Source of the DNA: Mucor racemosus
Taxonomy: Eukaryota; Mucoromycota; Mucoromycetes; Mucorales; Mucoraceae
DNA: 64,000 nt
Assembly: GCA_027405735.1 (NCBI GenBank)
Contig: JAPEHQ010000013.1
Span: forward strand, 1,302,001-1,366,000
Reading direction: 5' to 3'
Below, one piece after another: positions 12,258-24,484 of this stretch. Position numbers and translations under genes: made by a program. The notes beneath the pieces are model-generated. The model ran no database searches, was not told where the DNA came from, and saw nothing but the letters and a program-made list of their open reading frames with translations. The first letter of the stretch is position 1, and each line of letters starts with the position of its first letter.

Positions 12258-14686
12258 TTAGTTGCGATCGTTATCATCCATAACAGTACGAACTAAAATA
12301 CATGTAAATTAGTGAAAATGATAATTATATTAGGACTAAATACTTACGGAACATGTTTATGGAGATGGCTACCACCACAAAGAAAGTCAAGACAGCAGGT
12401 CCATATTTATCAGAGAAATCACCAAGCTCATTTCTTTCTACTCGATCAGCACGATCATGGTATTTATAAAGTGCATAAACCATAACAGACATGGACAAAA
12501 GGGTAAATATGCCTGCAGAAATACGACCAATGTTATCAGAAAAGTTTAATAAACCAATAGCTAAACCGCCCAATAATAAGGTAAATTGGAGCCAATGCAA
12601 AAAGGTACGTTCGTTAGCAAAATATGTTTTGGCAGGAGGTGCTTTGGTAGGAATGGGACGTCCACGACCCTTTGCAGGAGCTGCTTCTTTGCGAATAAAA
12701 ATAGTCTTTGATTTCTTGTATAAATTCTTCAAACCAGCTGGTGATAATTGTTTCAACAAACCACCATTTTCCTTGATATTGCGATCTCCTATATGGAAAT
12801 TTCCATCCCCAATTAATAAAGGTGTTGATTCAGTTGCCTCACGCATTGCAATTTGAACATTTTCATCAGTTGTCAATTTTGACCCATCAAAAGCACTACC
12901 GCTACTTCCAGATACTGAACTACTGGATAAGGCTTCAGGGCGAGATACACCAAAGACCTTGTTACGGGGTTTACGAATATCAATGTCCATTTGAGGTAGC
13001 CAGAAAGGCAAATCATTGATTTTGTCTTCCAATAAAGTAGCACAGCCATGAATAAATTTAGAGAATTTGGGTACAGATTCAACCAAATGAGAGTTGACCA
13101 ACTCCAAAACCCATTGAGGAGGCTCTTGGCCTACATGTGTTTGAAGTTTAACTTCAAGAACAGCATAAGGGAAACGACAAATGTCACCTTCAGGAAGTTG
13201 CTTGAAAGGATAATCAACACCAATATCCATACGACGCCAATTATCACCTGCTCTATTTTTACCACCATTATCCTCTCTAATAAGACTCAGTTCAGTATCT
13301 AAACTAATACGAACACGAGCATCACCAGGCAATTGGAAAGCAGTACGGTTATAAAAGGTACGCATCATGGGATGAAGACGCTTAGTTAAAGTGGTATATT
13401 GAACTTCTTGAGCAAGTTGTTCTAATTCTTGGATTTCCTTTTCTGATTTACGACCTTGCTCTCTAGTTTTAGCAAATAATTCATCTGTTGTATAGGTACC
13501 TTGAAGATAGCTATTCAAATACTTTTCTTTGATTGGAAAACGTGCCTTGACGGACTTTTCACCTGTCCAATCTTCGTGATGTGTTTTACGTTCCACGAAA
13601 ATTGTGTTTGAATCCATACCACCATACCAACGCATACGAATAGCCTCGGCACCTTCAGTTTTTTCTAAACGACCCATATAAAGATCAAAATCATCGTTAT
13701 CATAATAAACACTAGTAATAGCAGAATCTTGGGCTTCAAATTCCTTGTTGGGGTTAAAGACGAGTACAGGTAAATGCTTGAGAATGACCAGTTTTAGTTC
13801 GGTAATGTTATCAGGATGAACCCTATTATACATTTGAATATTAATTCTCGGGAATATTAAATTACAGAATCTAATCAACCTACCAATATTTTGTTGTGTT
13901 TCTTACAAAAGCAGATTGCTTACCACCAGCACCTGAATCACCGCCACGCTCTTTTCCGCGAGTACGTACACGATCATACAAAGTAGATATGCGGATAATC
14001 AAAGCATCGTAATTTTCCTTGTAAAATGGCTTTGCGTTCAATCTAACACCAAACATTGGCTTCAATGGCCATCCTGTCACTTTCTATTGTTACAATTTGT
14101 TGATTTAGATTAGACGGTGCTTTAAAGAAACAGATTTCCCCTTTCCCCACGTGCCGATTATGATTGGTTTAAATCATTGAATCTTTGATGCATTTTACAC
14201 TCCTTCAACTCTATTATGAAACTTACATCATGCTTCTTTATGATCTTCAAAAAGCCAGTATAATTCAATCTAGTAAATTTGGCTAAATCATGAACATCTG
14301 CAATAATATGTCCCAGTTCAATCTCTGAAGCAGTAAAATCATCTTCCTCGGAATTCTCGGATTGACAGAGAATATCTACTTCTCGAGCTTCATTTTCAAT
14401 ACGGCGATTGATCTCTCCCAATTTGACGCGCTGAAATGTGTAAACCTTATCAAGTTCCTTTTCTAATAATTCAATAAATTTACTCTCGCTTTCTTCAGAC
14501 CAAACACCACCAAGTGCTTCCTTTTTGAGAATAGATTTCAAATCTTCATAGGCTAAATACAATATATGTTATTTATTTATTTTTTTCATTTCCCCTGAAA
14601 TATCATGTATCATCAATCAACTTACCAACGTAATGAAATGTCCAATCAGGGTTTAAAGATGTTCTAAGTGTGTGTCCAAACTTCAT
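12258..14686 (-). CDS. VTC4: Vacuolar transporter chaperone 4, polyphosphate polymerase
   Basis: Five exons on the minus strand: 14686-14626, 14552-14227, 14083-13884, 13822-12348, 12292-12258 (698 residues; yeast Vtc4 has 721). It begins [15 protein letters not shown], a typical SPX start, with the SPX lysine-rich helix [15 protein letters not shown]. The central tunnel domain (about residues 197-500) carries the polymerase residues in [26 protein letters not shown] and YAVLEVKLQ. About residues 607-690 hold three transmembrane helices (DUF202/VTC1-like). The protein makes polyphosphate from ATP and moves it into the vacuole; the SPX domain senses inositol pyrophosphates. The first exon encodes only 20 residues, and the last exon ([10 protein letters not shown]) is also very short. 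Confidence 0.95.
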
Positions 14687-15149
14687 TTTGTAATGTTAAA
14701 GACTAAAATCTAGAGGAAGAAAAGATTACCGAAACAAAGAGAAAAAATTAGGTCCTTAAAATATACTTTTTTTTTCCACACTTGAAATCCAGATAGCGTT
14801 CCATGATCTCTTTTTTTTTGTCAAACGTGCACGATTAGAAACCCGAGGGGCTTGTTACCATAAATTCTACATCTCCATTTTGACTTGATTTACAGGATCT
14901 TGTTTGCTTTGATCTGAGCACAACATATTTGAGATTGGGATTCCATTCACTTCAAGGGTAAGTATGTCAGTCGAAGCATGCTAGAAATTTTCAATCATAA
15001 CCCAATATTTTCAAAATATTGTGAATAATAATCAACCATAACTGCACTGATATATTATTATTTTCTAATTTTTCAAAAAAAAATTACTAAAAAACCAGCA
15101 AAAACTTTGTTATTCAATCATTATGAAAAAAACATTGCGAAATAATCTA
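14687..15149. other. Intergenic, 5' flank of VTC4
   Basis: Presumed VTC4 promoter region. No repeat, RNA gene or open frame of note. Confidence 0.45.
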
Positions 15150-16620
15150 GTAAATAGTTTTTTTATTTTCATTTTTATTGTTGAAGTCAAATAATTAAAA
15201 CTCGTAATCTTTAATTACTTTTTCTTTCAAATTGATCAATAAATAAATATACTGTATTCACTTTATAAAATTACATTTTGCTCGGTTTTGTTACATTCTA
15301 GTCAATAATTTTTTTTAACGCAGACTCGGTTACACTCCATACGTCAGAATGATTTTTGATATTTTTTTGTAGGTTCCTATATTCATAGTTTTTAGTCGTA
15401 AACATCGGAATATCTCCTCTCTTTTATACTATATCTCATATTAAACAATTTTTAGAATATATCTTAAACACTGCTAAACAGATATAAATTGGTCGCATTA
15501 TGATACCTGTTCCTAAATTTATTTTATATCACGGAAAACTCAAAAACAGGTCAAATTCGCTATTATTTCCTTAAAAACTGAGCCCAACTTTTTGTTTCTG
15601 CTCAGCTTTTTTTCCACTGAATAAAACCAAAAAGACATTACATGACAATGTACCTGAGATGTCCACCTTTAATCTAAAAAAGAGTATCTGGAGATATCCT
15701 ATTTTTTGCAGTCAGTATAACTTTTCCAGTGCTAATGTTTCAGATTCTTACAGATATTTTACTACTAAAAAGTAAAACCTTTGAGCCTTCATATCTCTGC
15801 AAAAATTTAAGCCATACTAACAACTTTTAATAATAAAACTTGCTTGTTTTAAAAAGTCCTATAACATATTTTAATATATAAAAATTCTGAGTCCTTTTAT
15901 TTTTTTTCATTTTTCTGGCATTTCTATAGTAGGTTTCAAAATATTGGTTAAATTGAACAACATCTTTTTTACATTTATGTCATTAAGCTTGTTAAGCTCT
16001 CTAGGACCCCATTTAGGGTTTTTCAAAATATTGATTTTTCATGGAGATATCCTCAAAAATGTGTACAAAGAGATACTTTCGTTTCTAGCTTCAATTTTTC
16101 CCTTGTATACCCTCATCCCAAATTCTGAATTTGAAAAAAAATGGACAAAAATCTTGTTTTCTCTACAAAAAATGTAGCTATAAGGATCAAAAATAGCTTG
16201 ATCAATAGATAATTTTGTTGCGCATCATTTTCGTTATTTAGATTTGAGATATGCTTATAAAAAGTGATGTGTATCTTCAAAAAACCTCCAAAATTTCAAT
16301 GGCATTTTGTGCAAAATTTAATATGAAACATTAGTCTGAATTTTGTTTTAATAGATGCAGAATTTAAAACTGTACAAAAACCATTTAATAGGGTATTTCA
16401 ACTTACTTTTCAGTCCATGAGCCATTAAACAATTTTGATTTTTTGATCATTTTCTAGTTGATTTGTCAAATCGATTTTGAAACCCAGTTACCATAGGGTT
16501 AAGTTGTAATATGAACTATTATTTTTTTGATTATTTCAACGAAAAATATTACTTTTTCGTTGAAAGAAAAAAAGTCAAGTTACTTAGAAGAGTTGAATCA
16601 ATCTTGTGAATACAAAAAAT
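15150..16620 (+). repeat. Dispersed repeat family A, copy 2
   Basis: Same element as 5040-7005, collinear but without the SINE: the run 'catgagccattaaacaattttga' near 16420 is unbroken and serves as an empty site. The shared open frame is at 15944-16177. Confidence 0.75.
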
Positions 16621-17590
16621 CAATACTTCAATTTTAATACTCAATTTTTTATAATCAATTTTAGATAAACCTTGGTCAACTTTGGTTAATATTTAGCCAG
16701 TACGCTTATATCATGGCACTAATATTTCTATTTTCCGAGATATATCAATGGTCTATAAGGTTGAAGTTGCGTCTTCTTTGACGAATTTACGTAATTCGAC
16801 TCAATATTGGGCAGAAACATTTGAAAACATTTAAAACCTATCTGAAACCTACCTTTATGACAGTGAAAAAATCTACAACAAAAACCCTATATCAGCGAAT
16901 TTTGATCGCACTACGGCCGAACTATGCTTCCCATGGGCAACATAATGATCTGCACAAATGAGCAGTGCAATGGAATGACACCTTTTATAGACCAACGTTG
17001 CCATTGTCATTTCAGACAAATAACTGATCTCAATTTGTACCTGAATGTCACTGTATATCAGAATCTAGATATGGCGCTACAGTAGTCGTATTATTAGGAT
17101 ATTGTTATTGTTATACCATTAATAGCTATTGTATCACTTGATAATCTCTTCTATATATAATCTCATCATCTACATTGAATTAAACCCGCCTTTTACTCTT
17201 GTCTAATTCTTGTTATTTTTAGTAAAACACTGAACCTCGCTCCATCATAAGAACTAATTTCCAGTCAGATCCCATGATCCCAACAAGCATAATAACGAAG
17301 AAACCCTATATTGCTGGTGTCTTTAAAAGGAAGTATTTCTAATCAAAATACAGCCTTCTACAACATGACATCTATGATATAAAGCTGTACTTATTTTGCA
17401 TATAGGTCAAAAGTCAAAAGTAAAGGCGTATTCAGTTCAAAACGTTTGAACCAATTCAAGTATGCTAATTTACGTGATTTATCATCTCTTGCTCATTCAA
17501 TTGCTATATTTGGTTTTAATATTTTGTTTATATTGCTACATCGACTCGTTCGTCCAGTAGGGTTAACTCACCATCCTTGATTATATTAGC
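16621..17590. other. Degenerate repeat/LTR-like sequence
   Basis: No intact gene. Bases 17080-17200 contain a TATA-like run (17150-17160) and AT-rich promoter-like sequence that could be part of an old LTR. Bases 17403-17578 hold a 50-odd codon open stretch after a good splice acceptor (TTGCATATAG), possibly an exon remnant. Identity unknown. Confidence 0.35.
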
Positions 17591-17639
17591 GTATCTATAA
17601 TAACGGTCCATTAATTAGCTCATGATGATGGTATGCAAA

Positions 17640-17945
17640 ACTATTAAAAGGGATCGTCTAATCTCAAATTTATCTGATTCAGCTGCTGATGCTAAACTAG
17701 TATTAAATTAGCTGTGTTGACTCGCAATAAAGTAAGGCATTTTATCAAGTACGATGTTAACATCCAGTGTATTTCAGTTAAATGGAACAGATAGCGGTAT
17801 GGTTAATACAGAGATCTATGAATGTGTGGGAGAGCTCAGATCTATAATATGAACACAAAAAAATAATCCAAATTATGATGCTTCGTCGACCTGTATGAGA
17901 TTTTTTTGTGGCGATACCTGGTGGTTCAAGTGTAATTTAGGCATT
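17640..17945 (+). pseudogene. Decayed open frame shared by B copies 1 and 3
   Basis: Translating around two in-frame stops gives a protein-like stretch ending CMRFFCGDTWWFKCNLGI before TAA. The copy at 23040-23342 gives CRRFFCGDTWWFKCNLSI in the same place, with different disruptions. Sense is kept while the breaks differ, so the ancestor was probably coding. No family is recognised. Confidence 0.4.
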
Positions 17946-18568
17946 TAATTGTCAAATGTATCGAACCAAGATATCCAGATGAAGTCAATTGATTGATATA
18001 ACGGATAATAAATATAATGCCATTATTTATTGAATGGGTAAATGTAAATGTATAAAGCAAAGCTTACTTTTGAATGAAAGTACTAATTATTCTAATTGAC
18101 ATCAACAGGTTCTTCAAAAAGCATAGTAAAGTACAATCATTGCTACTAAATTGCATAATTTGATATGCAGAAAACACTTGAAGCATTCTTTCTTTCTTTT
18201 TTTTTTGGTTATGCTACAAATCATCATCGCTTAATATGACTGAATATTAATGAATCAGAGAAAATACAACTGGTAAAAAACTGATACCCAATGTATGTAC
18301 ATCGAGGTCAAGATTGATAAAAGATAGTGCATTCATTGTGTAGTGGGAATCGCAGCGTTTTGATGGATAGAAATTACAGGACCAAGATGTTGTATTTGCC
18401 TCAGGATTTTTAAAAGAGGTTTAAAAGCATACTTCATCAAACTTATTTAGATGCTAAATACTCACCATATGCTATTAGCATCATCTTGTTTTTTATTTAA
18501 TTACTGTATTATTAAAATCAAGCTTTTTGTGGCTTATAACAATGACAATGGGATGTTTCTGGTTTTAG

Positions 18569-18798
18569 ATTGGCATTTATCATAAGGCGGGCTGATGATA
18601 CGTTTGATACTACTACTGTAAATGAACCAGTCAATTTAATTCATGGAATTTGAATGCAAATACCGAGAAACCATTTGTAAGCACTTCTTAAGTTGGTTCT
18701 GGTAAAGCATTGAATGAATTAGCTTGGGACCTAAAGAGGATAAAAATGCGGTAATAGGTTCCAATGATGGCCATGTTTATGTTTATGATATTGGAGAG
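18569..18798 (+). pseudogene. Dynein intermediate chain exon fragment (B copy 1)
   Basis: A degraded exon between a splice acceptor (GGTTTTAG) and donor (GAGAG|GTAAGAC). It reads ADDTF..., then SQFNSWNLNANTEKPFVS, then SNDGHVYVYDIGE with frame breaks. This matches the last WD40 repeats of cytoplasmic dynein intermediate chain (VDG..RLDLWNLNNDTE...ALN...IYDVGE). This copy keeps the TGG tryptophan that is a stop in the other three. Confidence 0.65.
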
Positions 18799-19560
18799 GT
18801 AAGACTAATAAAGCTCAATGTAAATCACATCTAGCGCAATAATTATAAAGTAAGACTATATTATCATCAAATAAACCACCACACAATATTAACATGCATA
18901 AAGATTTATAATAATAAGCTTAAATCAAGTGTGTCCACATCGTAAATCCTTGAAAAAGTTCTAAAGTATTATGAAATCTCTTATTTTTAAGACTAACAAA
19001 GCTTATAAGCGGAATATTAATTTAGAAAATTATTTTTGTCCAGATCATCAATTTTGACATTTTTTAATTTTTTTTTTCTGGTTTTGCAAATTTAGAGTTA
19101 ATTATACTAACAATTATAGAAATAAAAAATATACACATATTCAGAATTTAGCGTTCTATCTGCTCAATAAAAAATAACAAACATTTTTATTGCAAAATAT
19201 TACATGAAAATCCTTCAATCAAAAAACCGTTTTTCGGGCAAAAGTACAAATTTTCATTACTTAACATTTAATATTAAGCTTTTATAAAATGCGTATTCGC
19301 TATGGCTATAATTTTCTCTCACAATGTAGTATATTTAAACGTTGATTTTGGTATCAAAACTTGATTTTTCTATTTTTTGATCAAAATCATGAGTGTTGGT
19401 AAGGATAAAATGAGTCCCGAAAATGTCTGCTACAAAAACTGAATTTTCAGACCGTACGTGGTTAAATATAAGAAAAGTTAAAAAAAAGCACCTTTTTATG
19501 TAAAATTTAGATATACTGTACCATAGTATTAAAAGATTTAGCCGTTGAATCTTGCTATGC

Positions 19561-19860
19561 TCAATTACGGCGTCGCTCTACTGACTCGCTTTTGCAATTT
19601 TTTAATGAATGTACGACATGACAGACGGTTTTTCTGGTAGAAAAATGTATGTTTCTATGATAACAGATATTGCCCATGTTGGTTATTAGTTTATGATTCA
19701 TGCGCTGTAATGCTGCTTTTGACATTGGCTGAAATGTGCAATTTAGCAGGGTTTTAATTGCACTAAATAATGTAAAGCCTTCAAAATCCTTTTCTACGTG
19801 TGTTGTGTCTCTCTTTTTGTTTTCATATTTCAAGGATATATCCACCGTTTGATAAGGCAT
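19561..19860 (-). pseudogene. 99-codon open frame in repeat B copy 1
   Basis: Open on the minus strand, including KDFEGFTLFSAIKTLLNC and a Lys/Arg-rich C-terminus. The same reading survives partly at 25255-25545 (-) and 55880-56160 (+, KDFQGFTLFSAIKTLINC), where frameshifts and stops intervene. Probably part of the element's former coding capacity. No domain recognised. Confidence 0.35.
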
Positions 19861-19916
19861 GTCAGACTATTATCAAGCTGGTATTCTTTTCTTTTATCTA
19901 AATATGCATGTTAACT

Positions 19917-20600
19917 TAAGGGACTAATGTTTTTAATATAGGTAGCAGTCTATATTAGAGACTGATATTTTCATTTAATCGCATTCTAAGATCAAATATC
20001 ATTATTTACTACTGTATTGTTGGACGTATTTCATGATTACAAGATCAAATCGAAGGCAATGATATTTATATCTGCTCAATGAAAAGCTAGAACTGGCTAC
20101 AGACTACAGACCCACAAAACGTTCCAGAAAAGTGATAAAATTTCAAATGATATAGAAACACAAAAAAAGAATAATCTGATGTCTTGGTTAATAATAGCCA
20201 TAGTTTTGATCGTAGCTATGCTTGAAAACAAATCTTCTTACAGCTGGCAATCGTAAATAAAATAGTAAGTTTAAAGAAGGTTAATATGTTCAAATTTTAT
20301 GTGTGATAAAGTAACATCCATAATCTTAAATTTGGCTTGCATATAAATTTAAGTAATAAGCGTTATTTAAGTTTATGCTCGAGCAAAAACCATTGTTGCT
20401 ATAAACATTATAATTATAAACGTATTTACAAATGATAATAATCGTAAATATATTGACAGTTGCATTTATTGCTCTACAACAACAATGTATTGAATTGTAT
20501 TATCTATAATGTATATTAATGAAAGCAAATGTAATTTAAAACCACTTTCTAGTAAAAAATGCAATGAAATTTTGAGAACGGTACAATGCTCATGTATAAA
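19917..20600. other. Intergenic between repeats
   Basis: AT-rich and unassigned. No open frame or structure worth naming. Confidence 0.4.
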
Positions 20601-21444
20601 CCAATTTGTGCCCATACGATCAGCTCATTATGCTCATTGTCAGTTTCTATTATGATGCACAAATAGGGATAATGATATGCTTATGGGCAATTCTAATATC
20701 ATGGGATTAATGTCATGCACACGAACAGAATCTTTAATCCTGCACATACAGGCTTTTCGTTGTGCTCGTGTGCAGTTTCTTTTGTTGTGTCTATGTGTGT
20801 TGTATGCCACCTAGTATTACACGTTATCGCCTTCTACAGTATCAATAATACACCTTACAATCTATTGACTATGACAAGTATTGAAGTGCAAAATCATGAT
20901 ATCGGATATAAGAAAATTTTAGCGTACCAAGTTTAATTCAATAATTACCAAAAACGCATGGACCTTAATTATGACAAAATATTATTTCATCCCAGCGGTT
21001 AATCAATCAAGTAGCTATCAAATCAACGTCCAAGCACATTTAGCGCAGCATTGAAACAAGACAACTCACAAGCTCTGCAAGAACGGTTAAATTATGATTG
21101 ATCCATTTCAATCCATAGATTACTCTCAAACATATCTAATGGTTCAATAGTGCCTTAAATTACATCTCAGGATCTCAATGTCAAATCAATATAAAAGGCC
21201 ATACTTTTATATCTAAATAAAAACCGATATCTTGTTTTTATTATACAGTTGAAGAACTGATTCATTACTCATTCTTTTTTAATTGTATTATTTTTTAAGT
21301 ATTATTTACCAAACCTGAAAATATACGACAATGTGCACCTTGTTATCTTTTTAGCCATATTCAGTGGGCACAACAGTTCAGGCTATAGTGTGTAGCCCAC
21401 CTGCTGGGAACCACAACAAATAATCTTGTGCAGCACAGGTCGGC
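20601..21444 (+). repeat. Repeat family D (LTR-like), copy joined to B copy 2
   Basis: Shares a long collinear stretch with 58376-59260 (reverse orientation), and a fragment of it is near 905-1060. Contains a TATA-like 'atataaaagg' (21192) and AATAAA words, as LTRs do. A segment with matching inverted ends (TTGTGCCCA near 20608, TGGGCACAA near 21366) closes it. The join to B at about 21445 is the same as in the inverted copy at about 58375, so D+B spread as one unit at least once. The class is not certain. Confidence 0.5.
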
Positions 21445-22870
21445 CGTAATGACTAATTATTCTGATTACCATTAATAGGCTCAAAAAGCATAGTGAAGTG
21501 CAATTATTGCTACTAAATTGCATAATTTAATATGTAAAAAACTCTTGAAGCATTCTTTCTTTTTTTTTTTTTTTTGGTAATGCTACAAATCATTATCATT
21601 AAATATGGCTGAATATTAATGAATCAGAGAAAATACAACTGGTAAAAAACTGATACTCAATGTACATTGAGGTCAAGATTGATAAAAGATAGTGCATTCA
21701 TTGTGTAGTGGGAATCGCAGCGTTTTGATGGATAGAAATTACAAGACCAAGATGTTGTATTTGCCTCAGGATTTTTAAAAAGGGTTTTAAAAGCATACTT
21801 TATCAAACTTAGATGTTAAATACTCACCATATGATATTAGTATCATCTTGTTTTTTATTTACTGATTGCTGTATCATTAGAAATCAAGCTTTTCATAGCT
21901 TATAACAATGACAATAAATAGAATGTTTCTGATTTTAGATTATTGGCATTTATCATAATAAGGCGGGCTGATGATACGTTTGATACTGTTGTTGATGGAA
22001 TCAGTCAATTTGATTTATGAAACTTTAATGCAAATGTCGAGGAACCATTTGTAACTACTTAAGTTGGTTCTGGTGAAGCATGGCAGTGAATAAATTGGAG
22101 GTAGTAATAATAGGTTCCAATGATTGCCATGTTTATGTTTATGATGATATTGGAGAGGTAAGACTAAAACTCAATGTAAATTACCTTTAGCGCAGTAATT
22201 ATAAGTAAGACTATACTATCATCGAATAAACCACCACACAATATTAACATGTATGAAGATTTACAATAATAAGCTTGAATCAAGTGGGTGCAGCATCGTA
22301 AATCCTTGAAAAAGTTCTAAAGTATTATAAAATCTCTTATTTTTAAGACTAACAAAGCTTATAAGCGGAATATTAATTTCGAAAATTATTTTTGTCCAGA
22401 TCATCAATTTTGACATTTTTTAATTTTTTTTTTCTGGTTTTGCAAATTTAGAGTTAATTATATTACTAATTATAAAAATAAAAAATATACACGTATTCAG
22501 AATTTAGCGTTCTATCTGCTCAATAAAAAATAACAAACATTTTTATTGCAAAATATTACATGAAAATCCTTTAATCAAAAAACCGTTTTTCGAGCAAAAG
22601 TACAAATTTTCATTACTTAACATTTAATATCAAGCTTTTATAAAATGCGTATTCGCTATGGCTATAATTTTCTCTCACAATGCAGTATATGTAAACGTTG
22701 ATTTTGGTATCAAAACTTGATTTTTCTGTTTTTTGATCGAAATCATGAGCGTTGGTAAGGATAAAATGAGTCCCGAAAATATCCGCTACAAAAACTGAAT
22801 TTTCAGACCGTACATGGTTAAATATAAGAAAAGTTTAAAAAAAGCACCTTGTTATTTAAAACTTAGATAA
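21445..22870 (+). repeat. Dispersed repeat family B, copy 2 (truncated)
   Basis: Holds the mid-part of B, including the dynein exon remnant (21939-22157) and the conserved core. It lacks the upstream open frame and the downstream minus-strand frame. Confidence 0.8.
21939..22157 (+). pseudogene. Dynein intermediate chain exon fragment (B copy 2)
   Basis: Same exon remnant as at 18569-18798. It reads ADDTFDTVVDGISQFDL, TGA in place of Trp, then NFNANVEEPFVTT, then a stop, with the WD40 ending VYVYDDIGE. A small deletion removes most of the ALN..LAWD part. Confidence 0.65.
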
Positions 22871-23039
22871 ACCATTCCTGATGCCTTTCGAGACGGATCA
22901 TTATCTTTTTTACCTACAATATACTCAATAAATATATATAGTTTTAACTTTATTTTCTAGTTATTCATTGTTTACAGTACAGTATATTAAACAGTATCTA
23001 TAATAACGGTCCATTAATTAGCTCATGATGTGAGAAGCT

Positions 23040-23342
23040 ATTAAAAGGGGCCGTTTAATTTCAAATTCATCTAATTCAAATGCTGATGGTAAACTAGCAT
23101 TAAATTGGTTGTATTGACTCGTAATAAGGAAAGGCGTTTTATCGAGTACCATGTTAGCGTCCAGTGTATTTCAGTTAAATGGAACAGATAGCGATATAGT
23201 TGATACAGAGATCTATGAATGTAAGAGAGAGCTCAGATCTATATGGACACAAAAAAATAATCCAAATTGTGATTCTTCGTCGACCTGTAGGAGATTTTTT
23301 TGTGGTGATACCTGGTGGTTCAAGTGTAATTTAAGCATTTAA
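23040..23342 (+). pseudogene. Decayed open frame in B copy 3
   Basis: Counterpart of 17640-17945. It is open from 23151 to 23342 (MLASSVFQLNGTDSDIVDTE and onward) and ends FFCGDTWWFKCNLSI. One in-frame TGA interrupts the upstream part. Confidence 0.4.
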
Positions 23343-23943
23343 TTGTCAAACGTATCAAACTAAGATACCAAGATGAAGTTGATTGATTGATATAACGGAT
23401 AATAAATGCAATGTCATCATTTATTGAATGGGTGAATGTAAATGTATAAAGCAAAAAAGCTTACTTTTGAATGAAAATACTAATTACTCTGATTAACATC
23501 AATAGGTTTAAAAAGCATAGTTAAGTGCAATCATTGCTACTAAATTGCATAATTTGATATGCAGAAAAAATTTGAAACATTTATTCTTTTTTTTCAGTAT
23601 GCTTAAATATTAATGAATCAGAGAATAATACAACTGGTAAAAAACTGATACCCAATAATGTACATCGAGGTCAAGATTGATAAAGGGTGCATTCATTGAG
23701 TAGTGAAAATCGCGACATTTTGATGGATAGAAATTACAAAACTAAGGTGTTGTGTTTGCCTCAGGATTTTTAAAAGGGTTCTAAAAACATACTTCATCAA
23801 GCTTACTTACTACTTAGATGTTAAATACTCACCATATGCTATTAGTGCGATCTTGTTTTTTTATTTAATTGCTGCATTATTAATATTAAAAATCAAACTT
23901 TTCGTAGCTTATAACAATGACAATGAGATGTTTCTGGTTTTAG

Positions 23944-24170
23944 ATTGACATTTATTATAAGGCGGGCTGATGATACGTTTTATACTACTGTAGATGAACC
24001 AGTCAATTTAATTTATAAAATTCGAATGCAAATACCGAGAAACCATTTGTAAGTACTACTACTTAAGTTGGTTCTGGTAAAGCATTAAATAGATTGGCTT
24101 GGGACAAAGAGGTAAAAAGGCAACAATAGGTTTCAGCGATGGCCATGTTTATGTTTATGATATTGGAGAG
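23944..24170 (+). pseudogene. Dynein intermediate chain exon fragment (B copy 3)
   Basis: Same exon remnant. The Trp codon of the DLWN motif is TAA here, and the end GHVYVYDIGE and splice donor GAG|GTAAGAC are intact. The solo LTR lies 11 bp beyond the donor. Confidence 0.65.
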
Positions 24171-24176
24171 GTAAGA

Positions 24177-24484
24177 CTAATTGATCTATCAGAATTAGGA
24201 ATTACCGAATTACCAATTTAGAACATCTGTCAAACCATGATGTTCAACATGCAAGTCAAGCAAGGTCATATTCCATGCGTCTATCATCATGCTACTATTG
24301 AATCATAGAAGCATGATTCCAATATATCCACACAATATCCAAATGCTCATTCTAATTATATTATCACTTACATTTAATACACTCATTCAGTTAGTATATA
24401 AACCCCCTCTATAAGCTCATAATAAAACGGTACTTTTTCATTTGATTAATTTTCATACGATTTACCTTTCGATAAATCACTAAT
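24177..24484 (+). mobile_element. Solo LTR with 5-bp target-site duplication
   Basis: Element 24182-24479 (298 bp) begins TGATCTATC and ends GATAAATCA, i.e. TG...CA with 8 of 9 bases inverted-repeat matched. It is flanked by CTAAT at 24177-24181 and 24480-24484. B copies 1 and 2 are uninterrupted here (GTAAGACTAATAAAGC and similar). Inside are a TATA box (about 24394) and AATAAA (24421), the promoter and polyadenylation signals of an LTR. The orientation follows those signals. No internal coding region remains. Confidence 0.8.

Larger units (their letters stand above)
17591..19916 (+). repeat. Dispersed repeat family B, copy 1
   Basis: About 2.3 kb that recurs at 22995-25592 (+, full), 21445-22870 (+, truncated both ends) and 55870-58375 (-). 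The order of parts is: a decayed open frame (17640-17945), 'gaatcagagaaaatacaactgg' region, a dynein-intermediate-chain exon (18569-18798), a highly conserved AT-rich core (18800-19540), and an open frame on the opposite strand (19561-19860). The copies show base substitutions and small indels, so the family is old. Confidence 0.8.

Noticed and set aside
18569..24170. TGA read as tryptophan (code reassignment)
   Set aside because: TGA and TAA both appear at the DLWN position in different copies, one copy keeps TGG, and real genes here use TGG for Trp. It is pseudogene decay.
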